In this document: positions 42,336 to 53,604 of the stretch, piece by piece
Numbering within the stretch: position 1 is the stretch's first letter
How the letters are laid out: every line of letters starts with the position of its first letter
NCBI RefSeq assembly: GCF_024166365.1
Contig: NC_064824.1
Span: 45,484,608 to 45,548,607 of the forward strand
From: Elephas maximus indicus
Taxonomy: Eukaryota; Chordata; Mammalia; Proboscidea; Elephantidae
Reading direction: 5' to 3'
Length of the DNA stretch: 64,000 bases
Notes under the pieces: model-generated
Seen by the model: the letters and a program-made list of their open reading frames with translations, nothing else
The model's database searches: none
What the model was told of the DNA's origin: nothing
Program-made: the position numbers and the translations under genes

Positions 42336-43307
42336 TCTGGGTCTATAGACATGATCAAATAGTTTTATTATTTTTTAAAATTTGTTAATATGGTGAATTA
42401 CATTGATTTTTGAATGTAAAACCAATTCTGCATTCCCCAGGATAAATGCTACTTGGTCACATTTTATTATCCTTTTAATATATTGTTGTATTCCATTTGC
42501 TAAATTTTTGTTTAGAATATATGTGTCTATATTCATGAGGAATATTTGCCTGTAGTTTTCTTATAATGTCTTTTTCTAATTTTGGTATTGCTGGCCTCAT
42601 GGAATGAGTTGGGCAGCATTTCTTCTTCAGTATTTTGGAAGAGTTTATATAGAATTGGTGTTGTTTCTTCCTTAAGTATTTGGTAGAATTCACCAATGAG
42701 GCTCTCTGTCCCTTTGGTGTTCTTTGTATGAAGGTGTTTAACTACAGTTCAAGTTCTTTAATAGATACAGGGTTATTCAGATTATCTGTTTTTCCCAAGT
42801 GTGTTTTGATAGTTTATTTCTTTCAACGAATTTGTCTTCTTCATTTAAGTTGTCAAATTTATTGTTATGAAGTTGTTCATAATATTCTCTGGGGTGATGT
42901 CACCTCTCTTGTTCCTGACATTGATCATTTGTGTCTTCTCACTTTTTTCCCTGATCAATCTGGCTTTATCAATTTGATGGATCTTCTTAAAGAATCAGCT
43001 TTTGGTTTCGTTGATTTTCTTTATTGATTTTCTGTTTCCTTGATTTCTACTTTGATCTTTATTATTTTCTTTCTTCTACTTACTTTGGCTCTAATTTGCT
43101 CTTCTTTTTTTTGATTTTTTAGGGGGGAAGCTGAGATTATTGGTTTGAGACCTATTTTAATATAGGTGTTTAGTGCTGTAAATTTCTCCATACATACTGC
43201 TTCAGCAATATCTCACAAATTCTGGTGTTTTGTATTTTCATTTTTATTCAGCTCAAAACACTTTCTAATTTCCCTTTTTCTTTAATCCATGGATTATTTT
43301 AGAAGTA

Positions 43308-43517
43308 GGAGTCCCTGGGTGGCACAGATGATTAGGTCTTAGCTACTAACTAAAAGGTTGGTGGTTTGAATCCACTAGAAGTGCCTCAGAAGACAGGCCA
43401 GGTGATCTACTTCTGAAAGAGCACAGCCATTGAAAATTCTAAGGAGCACATTTCTAACCTGAAACATGAGGTTACCATGAGTAAGAATCGATTTGATGGC
43501 AACTTGTTTGGTTTTTA
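43308..43517 (+). repeat. tRNA-type SINE with 10-bp target duplication
   Basis: GGAGTCCCTGGGTGGCACAG to GATGGCAACTTG, between TTTAGAAGTA at 43298-43307 and 43518-43527. Confidence 0.93.
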
Positions 43518-43663
43518 TTTAGAAGTAAGCTATTTGGTTTCCAGATATTTAGTGGTCTTACAGAAATCTTCCTGTTACAGATGTCTAATTTGATTCTATT
43601 GTGGTTTAAGAACATACTTTCTATGACTTGAATCCTTTTAAATATAATGAAACTTTTACTGTG

Positions 43664-43815
43664 GAGCCCAGGTGACATAGTGGTTAAGAGCTTGGCTGCT
43701 AACCAAAAGGTCAGCAGTTTGAATCCACTAGCTGCTCCTTGGAAACCCCGTGGGACAGTTCTCCTCTGTCGTATAGGGTTGCTGTGACTCAGAATTGACT
43801 AGGTGGCGGTTTCTG
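43664..43815 (+). repeat. tRNA-type SINE
   Basis: AGCCCAGGTGACATAGTGG to GACTAGGTGGCGGTTT. CTGTGG on both sides is the likely target duplication. Confidence 0.92.
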
Positions 43816-44397
43816 TGGTGGTTCAGACTATGTTCTATCTTGGTAAATGTTCCGTGTGCATGTGAAAAGAATGTGAATACTGCTTTAGAGTATTCTGTAA
43901 ATGTCACTCAGGTCAAGGTAGGTGGTAGTGTTGTTAAAGTCTACTATGTTGTTGTTAGATGCCATCAAGTTGGTTCTGACTCATAGTTACCCCATGTACA
44001 ACAGAACAAAACACTGCCCAGTCCTGTGCCATCCTCACAATTATTGCTATGTTTGAACCCAGTGTTGCAGCCACTGTGCTATACATGTCTTTGAGGGTCT
44101 TCCTCTTTTTTGCTGACCCTCTGCTTTACAAAAGCATGATGTTCTTCAAAGGGACTGGTCCTTCCTGATAACACGTCCAAAGTGAGCAAGACAAAGTTTC
44201 ACTATCCTCGCTTCTAAGGAGGATTCCAGCTGTACTTCTTCCAAGGCAGATTTGTTCTTTTGGCAGTCCATGGTGTAGTCAATATTCTTCAACAACACTG
44301 TAATTGAAAGGCATCAATTCTTCTTCAGTCTTCTTTATTCATTGCCCGCCTTTTGCATGCACGTGAGGCAATTGAATGTACCATGGCTGACATCTTT

Positions 44398-45221
44398 TTT
44401 TTAACTGTGTTTTTGGTGAAAGTTTACACAGGAAATTAACTTCTCATTTAGCAATTTCTATATGTATTGTTCAGTGACATTGGTCATGTTCTTTACAGCA
44501 TATCAGCATTCTCGTAATTTCCCTTTTGGTTCTGTTTCCATTAATCTAGCTTCCCTGTCCCCCTTTGCCTTCTCATCTTTGGTCTAGGGTAAACGTTTAC
44601 CATATGGTTTCATCTAGACAGTTATTTTGAGGAGCACAGAACTCACAGCTGATGTAATTTATTTCATAGGCCAGTCTTTCATTTGACTGAAAGGTGACCT
44701 CTGGGAGTGGTTTAAGTTCCAAGCTTAAAGAGTATCTCAGGACTATAGTCTTGTGGGTTCGTCCAGTCTCTACTGGTTCAGTAAGTCTGGCCTTTTTTTT
44801 TTTTTTTAAGGAATTTGAGTTTTGTTCTACACTTTTCTCCCATTCTATCTGGGACCATATATTGAGTCTCTGGTCAGAATGGTCGGTAGTGGTAGCCAGG
44901 CACCATCTAGTTCTTCTGGACTTAAGGTAGGTGATGTCATTGTTCATGTAGCCTGTTGGTTCTGTAGACTAGATTCTTCTTTGAGTCTTTGGTTTTCTTC
45001 TTTCTCTTTAGCTCTGGAAGAGTAGAGACCAATAGCTTATCTTAGATAGCTGCTTGCAAGCTTTTAAGACCTCAGATGCTACTTCGCAAACTAGGATGTA
45101 GGACATTGTCTTTATGGACTATATTATGCCAACTGACTGAGTGGCTGCATGAAACTATGGTCCTAAGCCCTCAGACCCAGTAAACCACTCCTATGAGGTG
45201 TTTGGTTGTATCTAGGAAGTA
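44398..45221 (-). mobile_element. L1 3' UTR inserted in the outer RTE
   Basis: Begins with a T run and GTGTTTTTGGTGAAAGTTTAC, then CTCTGGGAGTGGTTTAAGTTC and AGCACCATCTAGTTCTTCTGG-like text, ending TTTGGTTGTATCTAGGAAGTA. Target duplication TGACATCTTT at 44388-44397 and 45222-45231. Confidence 0.9.
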
Positions 45222-46083
45222 TGACATCTTTGCTTTTTAACACTTCAAAGAGGTCTTTTACAGCAGATTGGCCTAATGCAGTAAATACATCGTTTGATTT
45301 CTTCACTGTCACTGGATCCATAGGTGTTGATTGTGGCTCCAAGTAAAAGGAAAACCTTGACAACTTCAGTCTTTTTATCTGTTTATCGTGATGTCGCTTA
45401 TTGATACAGTTGTGAGAATTTTCGTTTTCTTCATGTTGAGGTGTAATCCATATTGAAGGCTGCAGTCTTTGATTTTCATCAGTAAGCGCTTAATTCCTTC
45501 TCTGTTTAAACAAGCAAAGTTGTGTTATCTGCATATCGCAGGTTGTTAATGAGCCTCCCTCCAATCCTGATGCCCTGTTCTTCTTCATGCAATCCAGCCT
45601 CTCGGGTTATTTGCTCAGCATATAGATTGAATAAGTAGGGTGAAATGGTACAACCCTGACTCACACCTTTCCTGATTTTAAACCATGCAGTAACCCAATG
45701 TTGTGTTCGAACGACTGACTTTTGGCTCATGTGTAGGTTTTGCATGATCACAATTTAGTGTTTTGGAATTCCCATTCTTTACAATGTTATCCACAATTTG
45801 TTATGATCCACGGTCGAATGCCTTTGCGTAGTCAATAAAACACAGATAAACGTCTTTCTGGTACTCTCTCCTTTCAGCCAAGGTCCATCTACATCAGCAG
45901 TGATATGCGTCGTTCCACGTCCTCTTCTGAATCTGGGTTGAAGATCTATCTAGATCAGCAGTGATATGCGTCGTTCTACGTCCTCTTCTGAATCTGGCTT
46001 GAATTTCTGACAGTCCCCTGTGGATGTACTGCTGCAACCGTTTCTGAGTTACCTTCAGCATAATTTTACTTGGATGTGATATT

Positions 46084-47153
46084 CATACCTATTCAATCTG
46101 TATGCTGAGCAAATAATCCGAGAAGCTGGACTATATGAGGAAGAACGGAATATCAGGATTGGAGGAAGACTCATTAACGACTTGCGTTATGCAGATGACA
46201 CAACCTTGCTTGCTGAAAGTGAAGATGACTTGAAGCACTTCCTAATGAAGATCAAAGACCATAGCCTTCAGTTTGGATTGCACCTCAACATGAAGAAAAC
46301 AAAAATCCTCACAACTGGACCAGTGAGCAGCATCGTGATAAACGGAGAAAAGATTGAAGTTGTCAGGGATTTCATTTTACCTGGATCCACAATCAACAGC
46401 TGTGGAAGCAGCAGTCAAGAAATGAAAAGACGCTTTGCATTGGGTAAATCTGCTGCAAAGGACCTCTTTAAAGTGTTGAAGAGCAAAGATGTCACCCTGA
46501 AGACTAAAGTGCGCCTGACTCAAGCCACGGTATTTTCAATCACATCATATGCATATGAAAGCTGGACAATGAATAAGGAAGACCGAAGAAGAGTTGACAC
46601 CTTTGAATTGTGGTGTTGGCGAAGAATATTGACTATACCATGGACTGCCAAACCAAAACACCAAACCCAGTGCCGTTGAGTCGATTCCGACTCATAGCGA
46701 CCTTGTAGGACAGAGTAGAACTGCCCCACAGAATTTCCAAGGAGTGCCTGGTGTATTCGAACTGCTGGCCCTTTGGTTAGCAGCTGCAGCAATTAACCAC
46801 TATGCCATCAGGGTTTCCATGGACTGCCAAAAGAAGGAAGAAATTTGTCTTAGAAGAAGTATAACCAGAATGCTTCTTAGAAGCAAGGATGGTGAGACTG
46901 TGTCTTACGTACTTTGGACATGTTGTCGGGAGGGATCAGTCCGTGGAGAAGGATATTATGCTTGGCAGAGTACAGGGTCAGTGGAAAAGAGGAAGACCCT
47001 CAATGAGGTGGATTGACCCAGTAGTGACAACAACGAGCTCAAGCATAACAACGGTTGTAGGAATGGCTCAGGACTAGGCAGTGTTTCGTTCTGTTGTGCG
47101 TAGGGTTGCTATGAGTCGGAATCGACTCAACGGCACCTAACAATAACAACAAC
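46084..47153 (+). mobile_element. Inner RTE LINE inserted head-on into the outer RTE
   Basis: 5'-truncated at CATACCTATTCAATCTG within reverse transcriptase; includes an intact YADDTTLLAES box, then DHSLQFGLHLNMKKTKILTTGP and a long uninterrupted frame (46182-46679) up to the SINE. Ends GGCACCTAACAATAACAAC. Target duplication GTGATATT at 46076-46083 and 47154-47161. It is the best-preserved RTE coding block here, though lacking its 5' two thirds. Confidence 0.93.
46653..46816 (-). repeat. tRNA-type SINE inside the inner RTE
   Basis: Reverse copy CCAAAACACCAAACCCAGTG to CTATGCCATCAGGGTTT, between perfect repeats CCATGGACTGCCAAA at 46638-46652 and 46817-46831 (the first CC may belong to the SINE end). 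Confidence 0.94.
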
Positions 47154-48105
47154 GTGATATTAATGATATTGTTCAATAATTTCCACATTCTGTTGGATCA
47201 CCTTTCTATGGAATAGTCACATGTATTGGAATAGTCACATGTATGAGTTGGTTGGCCAGGTAGCTGTCTTCCAGATTTCTTGGCATAGATGAGTCTGCGC
47301 TTCCAGCATTGCATCCTGTTTGTTGAAACATTTCAGTTGTTTGCTGTCAATTCCTGGAGCCTTGCTTTTCGTCAATGCATTCAGTGCAATTTGGACTTCT
47401 TCCTTCTCTACCATCGATTCTTGATCATATACTATCTCGTGAAATGGTTGAATGTCTCCTATATCCTTGCTGAATTTCTGTCTACTTGTTCTGTTACTGA
47501 GAGAGCAGTGTTTGAAATCTCTTGACTATAATTTTAGGTTTCACTATTTCTCCTTTAAGTAATACCAGTTTTTACATCATGTATTTTGAAGCTCTGTCAG
47601 TAGGTGTATGAATGTTTTGGATTGTTTTATCCTCTTGATTATGTATCCCATTAATCATTATGAACTAAACTTCTTTACCCCTGGTGATACTCTTTGCTGT
47701 GAAATCTATGTCTGATATTAATATCACCACTCTGAGTTTCTTTTGACTAATGTTAGTATAGTGTATCTTTTTCCATCCTTTTACTTTTAACCTAATTGTG
47801 TTTTTATATTTAAAGTAGAGTTATTATGCACAGCTTATCATTGAGTCTCACTTTTTTTTTTAACCTGGTCAGGAAATCTCTGCCTCTTACTTGTGGTATT
47901 TAGACCATTTACATGTAATATGATTTTTGCTATGGTTAGATTTGACTCTGTCACCTTGCTATTTCTTTTCTGTTCCTTCTGTTTTTTTGGTCCCTTTTCC
48001 TGCCTACTTTTGGATTGAGTATTTTATATGATTTTTCTTCTACCTCTGTTGTTAGTTTATTAGATGAACCCCCCCCCTTTTTTTTTTTTTTTTTGCTAGT
48101 TCAGT

Positions 48106-48325
48106 GATTAGGGGTGTGTTTCTCAATGGGGAATGATTTCTCTCTCCCAGGGATAACTTGCCAATGTCTGGAAACATTTTTGCTGTTCACAACTAGGAGG
48201 GTGCTGCTGACATCTAGTGGGTAGAGACCAGAGATGTTACTAGACACCCTACATTGCACAGGACAGCCTTCCACAACAAAGAATTATCCAGCCCAGAATG
48301 GATAAATTTGAGAAGCTCTGCTTAG
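48106..48325 (+). mobile_element. MER20-like hAT MITE
   Basis: TGTTTCTCAATGGGGAATG, CTTGCCAATGTCTGGAAAC, GACATCTAGTGGGTAGAGACC, GCACAGGACAGCCTTCCAC and GAATTATCCAGCCCAGAATG follow MER20 order; ends AATTTGAGAAGCTCTG. Confidence 0.85.
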
Positions 48326-50014
48326 GATCTATAATGTGCATTTTAAACATCACGTTCTACCTTCAAGTGATGTACCACTTCATGTGTAGTATAAGAACCT
48401 TACAGTAGTATGCTTCCATTTTTTCCTGCCCAGTCCTTATGCCGCTTTCATACATTGTACTTTTACATATGTAATAATTGCTACAGTATATGGTTATTTT
48501 TGTTAAAACTGCCAGTTATCTTTCAAATAGTTTTAGATAATAAGGAAAAAAGTTATATTTACCTTTACAGTTATTGTTACTGGCGCTCTTCATTACTTTG
48601 TCTTAGATCAAGATACCTGTGTGGCATTTTCCATCTTGAAGGACGTCCATGAACATTTTTTACAGTGTGGGTCTGCAGGTGATGAATACTGTTAGCTTTT
48701 GTATCTCTGGAAGTGTCTTTATTTTGTCTTTGTTTTTTTTTAAGATATTTTGGCTGAATGTAGAATTCTAGGTTTACCATTTTCTTTTTGGTTCTTTAAA
48801 GATGTCGTTCCTCAGTCTTTTCATTTGCATTGTTTCTGATGAGAAGTTTGATGTCATCTTTATCTTTGTTCTGTGTATAACATGTCTTCCCCCTCCCACA
48901 TCAACTCCCCTCCCCCCCCTTTTAGGTACTCTTACCACTGGTTTTGAGCAGTTCAGTTATGCTGTGTCTTGGTGTAGTTTTCTTATTTCTTGTACTTGGT
49001 TTCTTTGGGATTCTTCTGTCAGTATATAGTTTTCATCACATTTGGAAAATTTGGGGCCATTATTTTTTCCTCCCACCTTCTTTAAGACTGCTTGAATTCC
49101 CACATTTCACCGCCGCTCCTTTCTTCTTTCCCCTCCCCCCCCCGGATTCTTTTTTTCTGTTTGTCATTTTAAAACTTTCTATTGCTGTGCATTCAAGTGT
49201 ATTAATCTTCTGCACTGTCTGATCTGCTTTTAATCTCATCCAATTTAGTTTTCATCTCATACATTGTAGTTTTCATCTTTTTAAGTTCTATTTAGGTCTT
49301 TTATATCCCATGCGTTTACTTAACTTTTTGAACGTACGGAATAGCATTATAACAACTCTTTTAAACTCCTCTGCTAATTCTCACATCTATGTCAGTTCTG
49401 GGTTGATTCTATTGATTGATTAATCTCCTCAGATGGATTGTATTTTCCTGCCTTTGTATGCCTGCTGTGGTAATCCTTGGTTGGATGCCAAATATTTTGA
49501 ATTTTACTTCCTTGGGTTCTGGATATTTTTGTATGCCTGTAAATTCCCTTGAGCTTTGTTCTGGGATGCAGTTAATTATAAACAGTTTGATCCTTTTGGT
49601 TCTTGCTTTTATGATTTGTTAGATAATCTGAAGTAGTGGTTAGTTTGGGGTTAATTACACTACTGAATCAAGGCTTTTCTTGAATACTCTATCCATTGCT
49701 GTGTTAATTTTTAGATTTTCCAGTCTGGTGGGAACAGGCACTCTTCCTTGGTGCTGTGTGCTGGGCACTGTTCTTCTAATCCTTTTAGGTGGTTCTTTCC
49801 CCAGCCTCAGGTAGTTTCTTTGCGCACGCGTGCTAATCAGTACTCCCCCAAACACTTAAGGGAACCCTCTGCAGATCTTCAGTGTTCTCTCTCCGTTCAG
49901 CTCTTTCCTCTCTGGTACTCTGTCCAGTGGACTCTACTGCCTCTGTCTCTTTGGACTCCCAGCTCTGACTCATCAACTCATGAATGTGGGCTTTGAACTG
50001 CTTCATTCAGGTTT

Positions 50015-50212
50015 GAACCCCTGCTGAGAATTTGCCTTTCTAACGAGTTCCCAGCCCATGCTAATGCTGCTGGTTAGGGACCAATTCTGAGAACCATTGG
50101 TAGAACAGTGGTTCTCAAAATTTATGGTAAATAAGAAACCTGGAAATCTTGTTAAAATGTAGGCTCTGATTCAGTATATCTGGGATGGAAATACAGATTC
50201 TCAGCAGGAGTT
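50015..50212. mobile_element. Two adjoining MER5A-like half elements
   Basis: 50017-50097 is a 3' half ending CTGAGAACCATTGG; 50106-50212 starts CAGTGGTTCTCAAAATTTATG. Both read in the same direction with 8 bp between. Confidence 0.7.
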
Positions 50213-50283
50213 CGAACTGGAATGAACAGGCTCGAGGCCCTGTCATGAAGTCTTCTGGGCTCTGTCTCAGTTTACCCTTCTGC

Positions 50284-50440
50284 TGTACGGTGGCACAGTG
50301 GTGAAGAGCTGTAGCTGCTAACCAAAAGATCAGCAATTTGAATCTACCAGCTGCTCCTTGGAAACCCTGGGGGGCGGTTCTGCTCTGTCTTACAGGGCCA
50401 CTGTGAGTTGGAATCCACTTGATGGCAGTAGGTTGGCAGT
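50284..50440 (+). repeat. tRNA-type SINE
   Basis: GTACGGTGGCACAGTGGTG to CACTTGATGGCAGTAGG. Confidence 0.92.
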
Positions 50441-50619
50441 AAATAGAGGCAGTCGTAGGGCTTGCCTTATTCTCCTTCTCTCAGGATCATTGTTCTTTAT
50501 TGCCTAATGTCCAGTGTCTTGAAAATCATTGCTTCACATTTTTTTTTTTTTTTACGTAGGTTTTTTTAGTTGCTTCAGGCGGAAGGGTAAATTTAGTCTC
50601 TGTCACTTCACCTTTTTAT

Positions 50620-50918
50620 TTTTTAATAATTTTTAAAAATTGAGATAAAATTCATCATTTTAAAGTCTACAGGTCAGTGGTTTTTAGTATATTCACGATG
50701 TGCAACTGTCACCACTATCTAGTTATAGAACATTTCTGTCACCCAAAAAGAAACTCCATACATATTAGCAGTCACTTGCATCCCCTTTTCCCCCAGCCCT
50801 TGGCAACCACTAATATACTTCATGTCTCTGTGGATTTGCCTATTCTAGACATTTCATGTAAGTGGAGGCATACCATATGTGGCCTTTTGTGTCTGGCATC
50901 TTTCACTTAGCATCAGGG
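50620..50918 (-). mobile_element. L1M 3' fragment
   Basis: ATTGAGATAAAATTCATCAT, CCCTTGGCAACCACTAATATAC and TTTTGTGTCTGGCATCTTTC are reverse ancient-L1 3' text. Confidence 0.8.
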
Positions 50919-50934
50919 GCAGATTATCTAATAG

Positions 50935-51261
50935 GCAAGGTAAGCATGGTGCTTACCTTGCTTACCATATCATCTGTAGTGAACAGTTTTACATCAGTGT
51001 CACCATGTTTGATATGGTGACACTCATGTGAAATTGTCCAGTACGGGTTAGTAAGCACAAGTAACCCCGTGCTTACGTTGCTTACGGGGTCATCCGTCCC
51101 TGTCAAGGATTGTAAATTTGAAAAGAGGCTTTGATTCTACAGGAAGGGTGCTGTAGGGTTGGGGGAGAGACAGGCCAGCCATACCTAGAAGCAGAGTCTT
51201 CAGTGTGGTGAAAAAATGTGAAATCTCTCACTACAGATGATCTAGTAAGCAAGGTACGCAC
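50935..51261. repeat. Palindrome-rich element with 34-bp inverted ends, family unknown
   Basis: Outer arms at 50949-50982 and 51228-51261 match as inverted repeats at 31 of 34 bases. Inside and at the left edge are perfect short hairpins: GCAAGGTAAGCA/TGCTTACCTTGC (50935-50961, 3-base loop), AGTGTCACCAT/ATGGTGACACT (50996-51024, 7-base loop) and GTAAGCAC/GTGCTTAC (51051-51076, 10-base loop). ACCCCGT/ACGGGGT (51064-51090) overlaps the last. No ORF. I do not recognise the family; the layout suggests a foldback or non-autonomous DNA transposon. Confidence 0.7.
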
Positions 51262-51264
51262 TTT

Positions 51265-51693
51265 TGTCTTCCGTATAGTCCATATTTGACCTCTCCAGGT
51301 GATCTTAGTATGCTGCCAGAGCGGAGAGTCAACATTTAGAAAGTTAGAAGGGATGCAGATTTAATTAGAATAGAGACTTACCTAAAGATTTTTTTCCCCT
51401 CCCCCATCTTTCTCTACCTTTTCCTTTCATTGATTCTGTAAGGGACACCAGATCAATTTAAATGTCTTTGAAGATTGGCATTGGTTGACTTTTTTGTAAT
51501 ACATTCCTTTGAGTAAATTGTAGAAAATGTAGAATGGTGTAGAGAAGAAAATAGAAACAACCTATGATTTCTTATCTAATACTTTGGTGCATTTCTTTCC
51601 AACTTAGAAGTTTTTTTTTTTAATTCTGCATCTGTGCATACTATAATGTATCATTGTACTTGAGATTATCATGGGTATGATTTTTAGTTTCCT
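51265..51693. other. No gene seen
   Basis: Unique-looking intron. Confidence 0.5.
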
Positions 51694-51704
51694 GCTATTT
51701 CTGC

Positions 51705-53000
51705 CTATTCCCAAGAAAGGTGATCCAACCGAATGTGGAAATTATAGAACAATATCATTAATATCGCACGCAAGCAAAATTTTGCTGAAGATCATTCAAA
51801 AACGGCTGCAGCAGTATATGGACAGGGAACTGCCAGAAATTCAGCCCGGTTTCAGAAGAGGACGTGGGACCAGGGATATCATCGCTGATGTCAGATGGAT
51901 CCCGGCTGAAAGCAGAGAATACCAGAAGGATGTTTACCTGTGTTTTATTGACTATGCAAAGGCATTCGACTGTGTGGATCATAACAAACTGTGGGTAACA
52001 CTGCGAAGAATGAGAATTCCAGAACACTTAATTGTGCTCATGAGGAACCTTTACATAGATCAAGAGGTGGTGGTTCGGACAGAACGAGGGGATACTGATT
52101 GGTTTAAAGTCAGGAAAGGTGTGCGTCAGGGTTGTATTCTTTCACCATACCTATTCAATCTGTATGCTGAGCAAATAATCTGAGAAGCTGGACTATATGA
52201 AAAAGAATAGGGCATCAGGATTAGAGGAAGACTCATTAACAACCTGCGTTATGCAGATGACACAGCGTTGCTTGCTGAAAGTGAAGAGGACTTGAAGCAC
52301 TTACTAATGAAGATCAAAGACCATAGCCTTCAGTATGGCTCGCACCTCAGCATAAAGAAAACAAAAATCCTCACAACTGTACTAGTGAGCACCATCATGA
52401 TAAATGGAGAAAAGACTGAAGTTGTCAAGGATTTCATTTTACTTGAATCCACAATCAATAAGAAGCAGCAGTCAAGAAATGAAAAGACTCATTGCATTGG
52501 GTAAATCTGCTGCAAAGGACCTCTTTAAAGTGTTGAAGAGCAAAGAGGTTACCTTGAAGACTAAGGTGCGCCTGACCCAAGCCATGGTATTTTCAGTCAC
52601 ATCATGTGCATGTGAAAGCTGGACAATGAATAAGGAAGACCGAAGAAGAATTGATGCCTTTGAATTGTGGTGTTGGTGAAGAATATCGAATATACCATGG
52701 ACTGCCAAAAGAACGAACAAATCTGTCTTAGAAGAACTACAACCAGAATGCTTCTTAGAAGCCAGGATGGCAAGACTGCGTCTTACATACTTTGGACATG
52801 TTGTCAGGAGGGATGAGTCCCTGGAGAAGGACATCATGCTTGGCAGAGTACAGACAGGGTCAGTGGAAAAGAGGAAGACCCTGCAACAATGAACTCAAGC
52901 ATAACAACGATTGTAATGATGGCTTAGGACTGGGCAGTGTTTTGTTCTGTCGTGCATAGGGTCGCTATGAGTCGGAACCGACTCGACGGCACCTAACAAA
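51705..53000 (+). mobile_element. RTE-type LINE with 11-bp target duplication
   Basis: 5'-truncated copy beginning CTATTCCCAAGAAAGG. The coding remnant covers LPEIQPGFRRGRGTRDIIADV, motif A FIDYAKAFDCVDHNKLW, motif B GVRQGCILSPYLFNLYAE, a stop (TGA at about 52181), then motif C YADD (about 52252) and the C-terminal part. Ends GACGGCACCTAACAA. Perfect repeats GCTATTTCTGC at 51694-51704 and 53001-53011 mark the insertion. Confidence 0.94.
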
Positions 53001-53096
53001 GCTATTTCTGCTTAATATTTAAGCATTTTCAAGAGTTGTTAAACAATTTTTCATGAAGCTTTAGAAGATATTATAAAAGTCTATCATATGGATATA

Positions 53097-53264
53097 AAAA
53101 AAACAAAACTAAACCCATTGCCGTCCAGTCGATTCCAACTCATAACGACCTTATACGACAGCAGAACTCTCCCATAGGGTTTCTGAGGTGTGGCTGGTGG
53201 ATTTGAACTGCTGACCTTTTGTTTAGCAGCCAAACGTTTCACTACTGACCCCACAAGGGCTCCG
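53097..53264 (-). repeat. tRNA-type SINE with perfect 13-bp target duplication
   Basis: Reverse copy between TCATATGGATATA at 53084-53096 and 53265-53277. Confidence 0.94.
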
Positions 53265-53604
53265 TCATATGGATATAGTAAGATATAAAAAAAAAAAAAT
53301 TTTTTTTAATTACTCTAGTATTTGAGGACAATTAGGTCATTTCTAGTTTTTCCTATTATAATTATTATATAATTATATAATACTTACAATTAGCATATGA
53401 GTAATAAGTTAACTGTTAGAAGATTTTTGTTTGTTTTTATGGCTTAAAACGTACCACTTTACACTTTTGTGTGTTCACTGGCACTAATTTATGAAAGTGC
53501 CTGTCTTACTCATCACGCTCTCACCAGTATTGTAAATACTACCTTACCAACGTGTTTAAGTTAAATTTTTGTTTATATCACAAGTTGTTTTTTCTAGATT
53601 TTAA

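Larger units (their letters stand above)
43948..47453 (-). mobile_element. Outer RTE LINE, reverse, interrupted by L1 and RTE
   Basis: RTE sequence in reverse in three blocks (43948-44387, 45222-46075 and 47162-47453). The coding remnant at 45506-45751 reads GVSQGCTISPYLFNLYAEQI and LRYADN, with the second catalytic Asp of YADD changed to Asn. A 61-bp block is duplicated at about 45893-46013. Target duplications GTCTACTAT (43939-43947) and GTCTCCTAT (47454-47462) differ at one base, and the L1M reads on across them. Confidence 0.92.
41540..50010 (-). mobile_element. Ancient L1M locus in several blocks
   Basis: Reverse ancient L1: ORF2 text at 41540-41980, 42340-43297, 43528-43660, 43820-43947 and 47463-48100, and more 5' L1 text at about 48335-50010. 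Examples are GTTAATATGGTGAATTACAT, CTGGCTTTATCAATTTGATGG, AAAGTCTACTAT/TCTCCTATATCCTTGCTG and GTATGCCTGCTGTGG. Younger elements interrupt it and are listed separately. No frame survives. Confidence 0.8.

Noticed and set aside
46182..46679. 165-residue frame with a reverse transcriptase box as a possible host gene
   Set aside because: It is RTE LINE sequence, truncated at both ends and interrupted by a SINE. Not a domesticated gene.
50935..50961. Hairpin at GCAAGGTAAGCA as a miRNA precursor
   Set aside because: The stem is only 12 bp with a 3-base loop, too short for a Drosha substrate. Also considered as a splice donor (AAGGTAAGC) but no exon precedes it.
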